Source of the DNA: Podocnemis expansa
Lineage: Eukaryota > Chordata > Testudines > Podocnemididae
Assembly: GCA_007922195.1 (NCBI GenBank)
Contig: ML681997.1
Span: 14,159,461 to 14,223,460, forward strand
Direction of reading: 5' to 3'
DNA: 64,000 bases
Shown: positions 21,919-31,739 of the stretch, in pieces
Layout: each line of letters begins with the position of its first letter
Position numbering within the stretch: position 1 is the first letter of the stretch
Translations under genes and position numbers: made by a program
Notes under the pieces: model-generated
What the model saw: only the letters and a program-made list of their open reading frames with translations
Databases searched by the model: none
What the model was told of the DNA's origin: nothing

Positions 21919-22078
21919 CTATAAACTCATTTCTGAGTTGTGTCCTGGCTTTTAGCTCTTCTGTCCCCAGGATCACAGCGTTGACAACACTCAGCAGCGT
22001 TACCATGTAAGGCACGTTATCCGTAACTGAGAGCTCGTTAATTATGACACTGAATCGATACTGCTGGTTCTTCACTGT
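21919..22078 (-). CDS. INF2: INF2 exon 4, DID/armadillo
   Basis: The acceptor gtattaacag|ACAGTG and donor TTTATAG|GTAAGA bound 160 nt. It reads [40 protein letters not shown] and [13 protein letters not shown]. It matches mammalian [20 protein letters not shown] and [13 protein letters not shown]. Residues are about 171-223. This is the DID surface that binds DAD; in humans this exon group carries many pathogenic missense changes. Confidence 0.96.
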
Positions 22079-22751
22079 CTGTTAATACACAAGCAAAACT
22101 GTAGACATTCCAGGTTAGGATCTTTTTTCCCCTTTAATAGCAGGTTCCAAAACAAAATCAGTGTCTTAACTCCTCGTCAGCACATCTCACTAAACACAAG
22201 AAAGGAAAATGCGTGGGAGAGACAGCTCCTTCAATCACTGAAAGGAAAATGCGTGGGAGAGACAGCTCCTTCAATCACACAGCAGACATCTAGTCAACAG
22301 AGAAAATTAAATGGAAACTGATCATTTGCATTAGGAAGCTTCTCTTTTTGACCTTTGATAAGACTCCTTCCTGCTCCTGGATGAAGCCATCCAAGGCTGG
22401 GTTTTGTAGTCCCTGGTGCAGTACATTTTCTCTTTTTGTGAGTTTTCCACTGATACTGGTAGGTCTGCCACAAGGATCCTTAAGGCTATCAGCTGGTGGC
22501 CTCTAACTCAGTCACTGTGCTGCCACTCAAACTTCTGATGAGAAGGAAGGCAGGGTTTTTTTTTTTTTTTCCACTTGCTAAAAAGCTCAGTCTTTAGGTT
22601 CCTGACTAACCAGAATGATGCAACTCACTCCCTACACCTGTGCTGTGTCCCCAGATGGAGGGGGACAACCAATTCTAAGATCAGAGCCAAAATCATAGTT
22701 CCCACCGATCCACCTAGATAACACTATGTTGTACTTTGATTATACACTTGC
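22079..22751. other. INF2 intron 3 (GC-AG intron)
   Basis: A 673 bp intron beginning GCAAGT at the exon 3 donor and ending ttaacag. It contains a 40-bp tandem duplication (22201-22278) and a T13-14 run near 22557. Confidence 0.85.
22201..22278. repeat. 40-bp direct tandem duplication
   Basis: The unit AAAGGAAAATGCGTGGGAGA then GACAGCTCCTTCAATCAC occurs at 22201-22240 and again at 22241-22278 with 38 of 38 identical bases over the second copy. No divergence is visible, so it is recent or an assembly artefact. Confidence 0.95.
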
Positions 22752-22867
22752 CTTATAATGCTCCAGAGCATCCAAAGCCAGGACATGTCCATCCACTGAG
22801 TAAATGCAAAGTGCAGCTAGCAACTCAAACACCTGTTTTTTGACCATGACATTAGATGTGTCCAGTG
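22752..22867 (-). CDS. INF2: INF2 exon 3, DID/armadillo, GC donor
   Basis: The acceptor ctttttctgcag|CACTGG opens 116 nt. With G from exon 2 it reads [20 protein letters not shown] and [19 protein letters not shown], matching mammalian [20 protein letters not shown] exactly in the first 20 residues. Exon 4 begins TVKNQQ in phase 0, so the splice must fall after AAG. The intron there starts GCAAGT rather than GT, a GC-AG intron with otherwise perfect consensus. Residues are about 132-170. Confidence 0.95.
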
Positions 22868-23459
22868 CTGCAGAAAAAGAGAAAAAGTGTATTAGCATAC
22901 ACTTCTCTGAAACTCCATTAATATATGACGTACACCAGGAATGGACCTGTGGCTTGCATGGATGCAAGCATTACAGGAAATGCTTGCAGTGAGATTCAAA
23001 TAACTGGACAGTCAAGATCTACACATTTTAAATTCACAAAACCAGTTCCGGTTCTTGAAAAGCGGGAGAAATGTTGCAGGTTTTTATATGAAAAATTATG
23101 TCTTTTGAGTTTAAAGAGGTCCACTATGAATTGTTCTGGTCAACCATCCTATAGTTCTGCTTTCCCTTTCTCTGTGTGTTCCAGAGAGCATTGGCCAAGA
23201 CAACTTACAGATCTTTTACACTGTAGGAAAGAGACTGCACTACTGACTCACCCTACAAATACTTCTACTTTTAGTGAAAAGAGCCCTTTCGTGTATTTTG
23301 TTGCTGTTTGGAAGGACAAGTCTTTTCCTTTTTGGGAGGCTAAAATGAAAGATCACTTTAAAATAGAAAAGCAGAGGAAACAAACTTATCAAACAGTAGA
23401 GGTTTTAAATAACTGTAAGTAATGTGTTTCTAGATATGGCACTGATATTAATAGTATTT

Positions 23460-23636
23460 GTTCCCTCTAATTACTCGTAGACTGTGTGCGCAAACAATTT
23501 CTTTGTGTGCACAAAAACATTTCTTTGTGAGCACCAATATTAGCACCATTGAATTTTTTTGTGCACACTTTATTTTGTTGTGTGCACAGGTTTCATAACC
23601 TGTGCGCGCACACACACGGCACAGCTTAGAGGGAAT
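23460..23636. mobile_element. MITE-like repeat with TTCCCTCTAA ends
   Basis: The left end TTGTTCCCTCTAATTACTCG is mirrored at the right end as AGCTTAGAGGGAATAGAG. The interior repeats TTCTTTGTGNGCAC-type units and long TG/CA-rich blocks (GTGTGCGCAAAC, CTGTGCGCGCACACACACGG). Family unnamed. Confidence 0.6.
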
Positions 23637-23754
23637 AGAGAAGAGTAACATTAGAGACGTCAGGGTTTCATTCTGGTTGGTACAGTACAAACTAATAGTA
23701 AGTACTCCCTTGAAGAAATTAAATCTAAATAGACAAAACAAACAAAGGAAGGAA

Positions 23755-23885
23755 GAAAAAATTATCATTTTACAGAAGGAAACTAATGTCTAGAGAAATT
23801 AAATTACTTGCTTGAGGTTACACAGGAAATCTATGGCAGTCCTAGTATTTAGACCTTGGATGTTCTGAGTCTTAACCATAAGGAC
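23755..23885 (-). repeat. MIR-like SINE, minus orientation
   Basis: ATTTTACAGAAGGAAACTAA, TTACTTGCTTGAGGTTACAC and TCTATGGCAGTCCTAGTATT follow the reverse-complement order of a MIR core. Confidence 0.7.
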
Positions 23886-24403
23886 CCCCACTTCTTTGTC
23901 AGTTGTTTGATTAACTGTTCACACTCTTCTTGACAAAAAATAAGTGATAGGTGTCTGCCGATAAGGTAAAGTTACAGAAACAAGAAACTAGTAGTTCCTT
24001 TGTTATTCAAAGACAGAGTATGTCCCTGGCACTTTGTTGATAAAACATGAGACTTCTGTGTGGAAATGGGTTCTGTAGTTTTCCATGCCAATAGACCAGA
24101 CACTGGGTGAAATGTCATTTAAAAGAATAGGTTGTTTTTTTTTTTGGGGGGGGGGGGGATGGGGATGCAGGGGAACTCCATTTTATTAAACTGGTAGACA
24201 TCAGAATAGCTTTTAATGTCCTTGTGAAAAAGCTACAAAAGCTCTGTGATATTTAAAAAGCAACAGAATTATAAAAAATCTAAAAAACTCTGATATAAAT
24301 CTGTGAACTAATATGTATGGAATGGACCCAGCAGCTAAGCAACAAGAAGTCGTATTGTGAAGCTGACCTGTGTGTGTTTAAAAGGTCCATTAAGTGATCT
24401 TAC

Positions 24404-24812
24404 CTTGAGAGAGTTTCCTGACGTAGCCTTCATTGCTGACAATGTATTCAATCCCCTTTCGGGAGTTCATGAGAGCTCGCACACAGTTAATGCAGGTTAG
24501 CTGAAGCAGGGCATCAGAAATCCTGGATACTCCTCTTCCAGACAGCCTGTCCAGGGCCTCTAAGAGTAGATCTAGGCCACTCAGCTCCAGGAACTGGACC
24601 ATCCAGACATCATCGCTGCTCTCCAGTCGCTTTTTGAGACCAGAGTAGTTCACTACTGAGGGGATTTGTAGGAGGCGAATGCATAGCTCTGGCTCTGCAT
24701 TTTCCAGGTTGGCTTCTGACTGGTCAGTCTCCTGTGGCGCAAGTTTCTCTTTTATGGCAGCCCATTTCTTATGGGTACCTTCCTTCTTGACAGACATCAT
24801 GAATAATCTCTC
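24404..24812 (-). CDS. INF2: INF2 exon 2, start codon and DID N-terminus
   Basis: The coding part runs from ATG at 24797 to 24404 (394 nt, residues 1-131). It opens [20 protein letters not shown], continues through [20 protein letters not shown] and [20 protein letters not shown], and ends GYVRKLSQ. This aligns throughout with mammalian INF2 (MSVKEGAQRKWAALKEKL). The donor is CTCTCAAG|GTAAGA. Another ATG lies directly upstream (24800-24798), so translation could add one methionine; MSV is chosen by homology. The acceptor is most likely ccctttaaag just upstream, leaving about 12-15 nt of 5' UTR in this exon. The exact acceptor base is uncertain. The N-terminus carries no transmembrane segment. 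Confidence 0.95.
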
Positions 24813-25185
24813 CTTTAAAGGGAATAAAAAGGCAAAGTGAGAAATATTTGAAATTAGCAACAGGTCCTCAACTGAAGGGGCATTTCCCTTGATGATCAGA
24901 AACTTAAATCACAGATATTGAAGGTCTTTATTTATACTCAGGCCAAGACTCAAGTGCCCAGCAGGTAGACTGATCAATTGGAAAAGTAGCCCTCCAGCTA
25001 TAGGAAGAAGACACCACTGTATGTAATCCACATACCTTACGACCAATCACTGCAATTTGCCAAGACTGGTTTAACCCCTAGAACATCAAAGATAGAGTGA
25101 TCTATGGTTTAAAAAGTAATTAACTGACACCGCTCAAAGACCACTTGCTAGATTTTACAGAGTGGAAAGGATGTTGGTGTTTTCA

Positions 25186-25275
25186 AAGTGTCTGTCAAAG
25201 TGGGATTTTCTCCCACGAAAGCTCATGCAATAAATAAATCTGTTAGTCTTTAAGTGCCACAAGACTCCTTGCTTT
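25186..25275 (+). repeat. foldback retroposon, single right arm
   Basis: GTCAAAGTGGGATTTTCTCC, then CACGAAAGCTCATGCAATAA, then TTAAGTGCCACAAGACTCCT. Only one arm is present. Confidence 0.85.
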
Positions 25276-25366
25276 TTTCCTTCAATTGTATTCTTGCAGA
25301 AGACTAAATCAGAGGGTCTTTTAGGTTTTGTTTAAAAGAACTGATTGAAGAATGTCTAGGTCCCAT

Positions 25367-25710
25367 TTTCAAAGCATCTGATGAAGTGGGATTTTCTCCC
25401 ATGAAAAAAATTTGACTGTGTGAAAGCAGAATTAAACCATGAGAATGGATTCTTCTCCCATTACAACAGGCGACTTGACCTCATTCTCGTCTGTGCTGTT
25501 TCCTAGGGTCTGAATCTTAACAACTGCTTTGATTTGCAGTTACAGTGTGACTTGATCCCATGACTAATACTTCCCTGAATTAATTTTCTTCCCATTCTGT
25601 AAGACCCCCCCCATCTTCAAAGCCTCTGATGAAGTATAATTTTCTCCCAAGAAGGCTCATGCGATAAATAAATTTGTTCATCTTTAAATGCCACAGGACT
25701 CCTTGGTTTT
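25367..25710 (+). repeat. foldback retroposon copy with internal body
   Basis: It opens with a partial arm (GCATCTGATGAAGTGGGATT). It then has a body containing GACCTCATTCTCGTCTGTGC and TTGATCCCATGACTAATACT, and ends in a second right arm (CTCTGATGAAGTATAATTTT to CCACAGGACTCCTTGG). The body matches that at 43330-43490, so it is an intrinsic part of a longer family member. Confidence 0.75.
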
Positions 25711-26650
25711 TTTAGGTCCCATTAGTTTCTCCCACCCAGAAAATGTTTCCCCTAAATTTACTGCAGAAATGTTCTTGTTTCTCTGACAAAAATTCCAATA
25801 CTGAAAAATTCTGACAGAAAAGCAAAATATTGCCAGGGGTGGGGTCTGTTTTTTTTCTTTTTTTATAATACAGAAGAATAAAAAATTTTCATAGAACACA
25901 AAAACTTGTTTTTGCAACCAAAGCTAAACAAAACAAAAACAAGAAACCCACAACTCTGGTAAAATCCCAGTTTTTCACCATTAAATAGCATTGATGGAAA
26001 AACTGTGACCAGCTCTCCTGCTGGGTTTATTTGGTTCAGATGTGGTCTTGTCTGTTCTGGTTTGGGGGGGGGGGGAGGGTGGAGTTTCCAACACTAATAA
26101 TAGATTATATTACTTCTTTAAAATTCAATGTACACAAGGGTTTAGTAGGGGGATTTAAATATCACTTCCCTCCATGGTATCTTCAACCCAAACAATACAG
26201 CAAGGTGCAAGAGAATGAGAATAAAAACACATAGGCATGAGAGAGGGGTAACGTGATTGTCCAAATCTCATGATGCTCCACATCACGCTCCACGTAGGGA
26301 TCCACGTTTTCCTTAGAGAAGGCATCAGAAACAGGAACTGGGAGGGAGCGATGGAAACATTCTAAAGAAAAGTTAACCACATCCGCGCTAAAGGACATGC
26401 ACTGAGGAGGGATTTCTCCTCTTCCTGATACATAGCTGAGGCTTCCTTTCAGCTGGAACAACATTCTTTTGCTTTGTCGTCAGTTTTTGGGAACTTTTTT
26501 GTAGCACCCTTGGAAAACTCTTGGACTTCATCTTGAGTGCCATAACAGCTCCATTGTGCCACTCTGGGAACACAAAGAAGTCACAAAGCCGCCTTAAACT
26601 GCCAGCTGGTGAATCTCCTGATGTAGGAAGAATATCTGCCTGGTGTAAAG
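25711..26650. other. intron 1 sequence, nothing assigned
   Basis: AT-rich unique-looking sequence with a G12-13 run at about 26062-26075. No repeat or gene is recognised. Confidence 0.6.
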
Positions 26651-26838
26651 CAGGGGTCTCAAACACATGGCCCGTGGGCTGTATACAGCCCCCTAAAGCT
26701 ATTTCCTGCAGCCTACAATGACACTATTTTTACTGATATTTGCAATATTGTTGTATGAAAAGGTTTTAGTGGTGCGGCCCTCAGGCTAACGTACTAGTCC
26801 TCATGCAGTCCTCGTGGTGTTTGGGTTTGAGACTCCTG
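26651..26838 (-). mobile_element. hAT-type MITE with perfect 8-bp target duplication
   Basis: The ends are CAGGGGTCTCAAACACATGG and GTTTGAGACTCCTG. The octamer GTGTAAAG is found exactly on both sides (26643-26650 and 26839-26846). It is the same family as 6328, 60341, 61982 and 62188 but inverted relative to them. Confidence 0.93.
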
Positions 26839-27775
26839 GTGTAAAGTGAACCCAGAGGATGAGCCCCAGGACCAGGGGGAGTGTGGCCAGCTGTGCTGTG
26901 ATCTGGCAGAACATGGTTTGATGCTTATTATACCTATGAGATAGTTCAGGTCAGGGCAACCTCATGGCTGCTCTAATCTGTCCTGGAGGCCAACCTCGCC
27001 CTCAGCTGCCCTAGAACTGGGTAGTAGCAACCACTTCCTTTATGGCTTCTTTATCCGGGTGACACTTGGCAGAGACTGGACATAGCAAAGGACAGAACCC
27101 CAGCAGGGGTTTAAATTACAGGGGAAAATGACTGGTGAACTTCAACTTGTTTTGTAACCTCCCCACCCCACCAAACGGATTTTCCAAATCTTTAATGCTA
27201 CAATGTTCATACTTCTTTGCCAGAAGAAAGAGTCACGCTGTGAAGCCTGGCTTCAACTGTTCAAACTAAGCCATGTACACAAGGTAAACAACTGAGGTAG
27301 ACCTATTCCATCTGTCTGTCCATCCATGCATTTATGAATGGTGGAAAGTAAATTACTTTTTAAAAAATTCTTTCAGTTCCAATAATCTCAATACATTTCC
27401 ATACGTACACAACTAATAATATGTTTAAAAGAGATGAGTATGGCATCTGAGGGTTTCCCTATAACTGTGTTTTTACATCTCAACAATAACTGTCCAGAAC
27501 ATGCTCTTGACTGCAGTTTGATCACATCCCATTACAAATGTTTTCTATTTCTTTGTTTCTTTTTGACTGATATGTAGCTAAGTTGCTGACAGTTTCCTAA
27601 AGTCTTTCCTGTCTTTCTAACTGGACATTAGTTGCCCAATGTGCTATTTGCATATTATACGTGAAAGTGCAATGGGTCATATGCTGAAGAACTGCAGGGT
27701 GAGGATATTATAACAGTAGTAACCCTTAGAGGGCACTTCATTTTAATGACCTTCTGCCATGAGGACCTAGTCTGC
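26839..27775. other. intron 1 sequence, nothing assigned
   Basis: Contains no recognised repeat. It ends where DIRS-like element 1 begins. Confidence 0.55.
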
Positions 27776-28269
27776 AGCACCCATTCTTCGAGTGCTGCTT
27801 GCATCCATTCTGGATAAGGTGTGTACGTGCCGCCGTGTGTGACGCCCAGAAACTTTTTGCTCCCTGTGGTGCCATTGCCCCCCCCCCCTTTTTGCCATAG
27901 GGAAGACAGGTCTGCGAGGATCCACATCGATCCTTCCCATTTCTTCCCTCCCTCGATCGCGGGACCTAATCTTCGGTTGGGATGCCAGAGTTGACAATGT
28001 ATCATGCCCGCTTATGGTGCCAGTATTTCAATACCATAGTCACCACCAACATGCCCCCCCCCATCCTTAACCAGTGACTTTCCTGAGGACAAAGCTGCCC
28101 CTCTGCTACTCCTAATAACCCTCCTTTCCTGAATACTCCCCATCACACTCTTCCCCCTAACCCCTTGTCGTGGGATGTAGACGCATCTCGTTGTAGCCCA
28201 GCTGTGGCAGGGCTCCAAGATGCACACATCCAAAGCCTACCCACAACAGGACTCTGCCTGTGGCCATGA

Positions 28270-28640
28270 CGTGTGTCTCAGGTAGGCCCCCTCACTACGG
28301 GTATGGAGAAGGGGAGGGGATGCCCGAGTCACACCACTGTCTTCTGCGCTGTAACCAAAACCCCTCCCTCTCCCCTTTTCGACAAGATCTGTGCATTAAG
28401 GGGACACTTTTGTGTGGTATTCAGCTACCTGGATAGCTACCTTGTCGGGAAGGGATCTTTACAGAATGTTTTTACCCTGCACGGGCCCCAGGCCACACCC
28501 CCCCCCACCCTCGTACGGTTCCCCGTCTCTACCCTATGGTTATCTACTGGGAACGAGGGGCTCACCTCGGGAGCCCCCACTTTGGTCTACCACATCCAAG
28601 GTAGCCCATGCTTCCCTGGGGTCACCCTTTGTTAAACGTG
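28270..28640 (+). pseudogene. possible RT remnant of DIRS-like element 1
   Basis: One frame contains SPLFDKICALRGHFCVVFSY then LDSYLVGKGSL. The spacing and residues resemble the APRVFTK...LRRRG...PYLDDWL region of DIRS reverse transcriptase, with the second catalytic Asp replaced and several residues lost. No other RT block is clear around it. This call is an inference from a short match. Confidence 0.4.
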
Positions 28641-30364
28641 AAGGGAATTACCTCGCTGCGCACCAAAAGTGGGGAAACTGCGTAAGGTCCATCCCTGACA
28701 GTGCCCTCCCTTGTGGCTTCTGCCTCGGTACCCTCTGCACCCTGGACACTTGTCTACAGCAGACAGAAAGTTCCCTGCTTCCAGGGCACTTCTGTCAACC
28801 CTTGGCCTATGGCCTTACTCCCTAGCATGGGCTCCTTTTCCCTTTTTCCAGCCTGCCCCTGCAGGACCATCTCACTATGCTACACGTACCTCCCTGATGT
28901 TACAGCATTTCCCCATACGCGTTGGCAACACTGGGCACTTCTGTGGCTCCTTTTCCTTTCTTAAGGACCCGCTTACCCCCATGGCTGTTACGATGGTGTG
29001 ACACACAGAGCCCAGCCTGTACAACATATAACAGTTGGGCCATTACCTCCTCTTTATTCGTCCTTGGGCTCCCCCCAGGGAGAAAACTTCATTAGGTTCT
29101 CTGATCCCGAGGTGGCCATCAGACGCGGCACCTGCCACCTGGTTACGGCCCCTTCTCTAGCTAAAGAAGGACCTTTCCTTGGCAGCGGACTTCTTCACCA
29201 TCCATGTATTGAAAAGTTTTCTGCCCTGGCAGCCCTGACATGGCAAAGTGGTAGCATTCTCCCTCAAGAATGCACTTTACATGCTGAGTCTGCAGTCCTT
29301 CTCGACCCTCCTTCAATTTCTCGGTCTCTAAGGGTCTGTCAAGACAGTAGTAGAGTTCTCTGTCATCCCCTTTTTCCTTCCCCTCACACCTAGTGAGAGC
29401 TTTGAGGAAACCCCGTAGCTTAGACCAACGGGGCCCCTACCTTGCATCCTAGCTTCCTGCGTCCCTTAGTAGGCCATCTTTTTGCCCGTATTGCCTCAGG
29501 CCACCATGCAGTCAGTACCTTTTTCGGGCTTCTCTCCTGCGAGAGCCTGGTCATTGTGCCAGCCTAGCTGAAATCTGTGCTCCTATGGTACCAGGTCATG
29601 AATTAGCATGCCGTAGGCTGTCCTGCTTGGCTTCACTCAATACATCGCGGCTAGTGCCCCATGGTCTTCTCAGTCACTCTCAAGCCCACCTCACAATCTG
29701 GTATCCTTCCCTCCCCTTGGCCAGATGGCATGTTTGGCCGCATCCTAGATAAGGGGCATAACCATCCCCTTACTTTTTCCTCATGCACTCAGTAGTCGCC
29801 AACTCAGTCCATGACTACAGGGCTCCTGCAAAGCCTTCGAGTGCCCTGTCCCCGCCCCTTCTTGCTCTCGTGCAAGACACGACCATATGGCTAATCTCAT
29901 CGGCCAGTTTTCAGTGCTCTCCTTCGAGGCCACGTGACACGACCTAGGCCAGACATTATAGTCTATGGCTTACATTCCATGATTTCCCTCCTGGGCGGGG
30001 CACCCATGTAACCTGTCCTCTTAGGCTGTGCTCCTTTTTCCTCTAGCTCCGGTGACTTTGCCGACCTGCGTATGTGCTTTGCCTCGGTGATTCGGGTTTG
30101 CCCTGCTCTAGTCAACCCTCAGCCCTTGGTTCTTCGGGGCCTCCAAGGCCAGTTAGCCTCTTGTCTTTGGCAAGCACCTTGCAGCAGGGCCTCTACCTTA
30201 CAGGGATTGTTGCTGTGCTGTAGGCAGAAGTACCAACTCTACCCACCGTCCTTCTCAGCACACCTAGTAGTCAGCTATTACTGAATGCATCCAAGCAGGG
30301 CTCAAAGAACGGTGGGTTACTCTTCAGTAACCATCCTTCTTCGAGATGGTCTGCTCGGATCCAT

Positions 30365-30611
30365 TCAGGTCCCTCCCCTCCATCCCCGCTTCTGGAGTTG
30401 GCGACTATAAGGAACTGAGGAGGGGACGGGGAGGCGGCCATATATATAGCCATGGGTGGCACAAGGGGCGGTGGCCGCCTCCCCTTTTCTGACAGGCTAG
30501 GACAAGTTTTTCCGACTAATGTGGCACTCCAGCACGGAGACACCTATTACTGAATGGATCTGAGCAGCCCATCTCAAAGAAGGATGGTTACTGAAGCGTA
30601 ACCCACCATTC
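30365..30611. repeat. right terminal repeat of DIRS-like element 1
   Basis: It shares with the right end of element 2 the blocks CCGCTTCTGGAGTTGGC / CCGCTAATGGAGTTGGC, a TATATA-containing stretch and GAGCAGCCCATCTCAAAGAA. The outer edge abuts the left terminus of element 2. Confidence 0.7.
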
Positions 30612-30612
30612 T

Positions 30613-30784
30613 CCTTTGAACACTGCTCACATCATTGAGTTACACGTGTCTATGTGCCGCAGCACACAGTAGCTTGGAAAGTCTTTAGCATTAGCCTGTC
30701 AGGTCAGGGGACATGGCCAATGCCCCTCCATGCCATGACCGCGGCTATATAGGTGACTGTGACCCTGACCCTGACCCTCCCAGT
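30613..30784. repeat. left inverted terminal repeat of DIRS element 2
   Basis: It contains GTCTATGTGCCGCAGCACAC, AGCCTGTCAGGTCAGGGGAC and GCTATATAGGTGACTGTGAC, each found inverted in 36019-36190. A short (GACCCT)n stretch marks the inner edge. Confidence 0.9.
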
Positions 30785-30839
30785 TCCTTTTTCTGCCTTC
30801 AGTGTCGGTTTCGGATCAGCATAAACATGCAAAACGCAA

Positions 30840-31154
30840 GTGCCTGTCTTTCACAAAATTCAAGATGCCTGGTTTCAAGCCATGCTTGGGGTGCTGCAAG
30901 GCTTCTCCAATGGACCACCGCATAAGAAGTGCCTCGCTTGCCTGGGTCAGTCCCACCTCGCAGTGGAATGCTCCATTTGCCGATCCTTCAAGCGGAGCAC
31001 CCCCTTAGAAAGGGAGCGCTGCCTTCTCTTGATCTCAGGGAGTGTGGCAACCACCCCTGAAGCTGGCCGAGTCACGAACGCTCCAACGGAAGCCCGATCG
31101 GCTCGGGCTCAGGAACCCTGCCACCAATTGTTGATACCAGGCTCGAAACCTTGA
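30840..31154 (+). pseudogene. DIRS gag-like fragment with CCHC zinc knuckle
   Basis: The frame contains CLACLGQSHLAVEC at 30930-30971, which fits C-x2-C-x4-H-x4-C. It is followed by SICRSFKRSTPLERERC and a Ser/Pro/Gly-rich stretch. Zinc knuckles are expected in a nucleic-acid-binding gag product. The 5' start of the ORF is not defined and the next coding block is in another frame. Confidence 0.6.
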
Positions 31155-31241
31155 CCCGCAATGGTACCGCTCCAGCGCCAAGGTTGTCGGTCAGCGGGTA
31201 GCGTCTCAGCTGTACCGAGAAAGGTACTGGCATAGGCACCC

Positions 31242-31735
31242 TTGACAGCCCATCAAGGGCTCCATAACCCAGCTCCGGTGCAGAAGACGACAATGACAAC
31301 CAAAGCGGCACCGTCTTCATTGGTACCACAGGACATGGTACCACACCTCATGGTACTGACAGGCCTGGTACTGTCAACCAGCCCAGCACCAACACTGGTA
31401 CCAGCATCCAAATCCACGCTGGTCTCAGCACCACCCAGCCCTCCACTGGTACCACAGTCCGGTACAGAGGGGCGGGAACCTTCACTCCATCGCTCCTCTG
31501 AAGAGCTCTCGGTACCGGGTTCCCGGACATCAGATGAAGTGTCTTCTAGATCATCCTCTGAGGACTGCCCCCCCCCTTCTCAGGAGGAGTGCCCGAGGAA
31601 GACACTTCGCAAGAGCTCCCCATCCCTGAGCTCAGCAAGATCAAAAAGATCATGGATACAAAGAGACGTGTCCGTTCTCCCCACTGCGCCTACACCTCTA
31701 GCGAGTTCGGCTGAGCACAACAACCGATGACGCCT
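31242..31735 (+). pseudogene. DIRS ORF1 Ser/Thr/Pro-rich segment
   Basis: A low-complexity coding frame rich in Ser, Pro and Thr with repeated GGTACC-type codons (Val-Pro and Gly-Thr). It ends with SSARSKRSWIQRD and a stop near 31730. It lies between the zinc knuckle and the 378-codon segment, and probably belongs to the same ORF before frameshift. Confidence 0.45.
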
Positions 31736-31739
31736 CCTC

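Larger units (their letters stand above)
22868..24403. other. INF2 intron 2
   Basis: A 1.5 kb intron. It contains a TTCCCTCTAA-ended MITE (23467-23636), a reverse MIR-like SINE (23755-23885) and a T11G13 homopolymer tract at about 24135-24160. An open 165-codon plus-strand frame at 22925-23422 has no recognisable protein similarity. Confidence 0.8.
27776..30611 (+). mobile_element. DIRS-type element 1, short and decayed
   Basis: The left terminal segment starts about 27776 (CCATTCTTCGAGTGCTGCTT). The right terminal segment ends about 30611, inverted relative to it (shared GGTGT...GTGC...AACTTNTNCTCC blocks). At 30280-30365 is an internal complementary region. Its first part (ACTGAATGCATCCAAGCAGG) is complementary to the left outer end with about 24 of 31 matches. 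Its second part (TTCAGTAACCATCCTTCTTC) is complementary to the right outer end at 30546-30605. That architecture is diagnostic of DIRS elements. The interior is pyrimidine-rich and broken. A weak RT-like stretch at about 28370-28460 resembles the FTK...YLDD block but reads YLDS. It is about 2.8 kb, so internally deleted or non-autonomous. Confidence 0.75.

Noticed and set aside
22925..23422. 165-codon plus-strand open frame in intron 2
   Set aside because: No recognised motif and ordinary intron composition. It overlaps no conserved block and length alone is weak evidence.
28998..29393. 131-codon and neighbouring open frames in DIRS-like element 1
   Set aside because: No recognisable domain; the region is pyrimidine-rich and stop-poor.
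30760..30784. Telomere-like (GACCCT)n stretch
   Set aside because: Too short, wrong unit for vertebrate TTAGGG, and part of the DIRS terminal repeat (present inverted at 36019).
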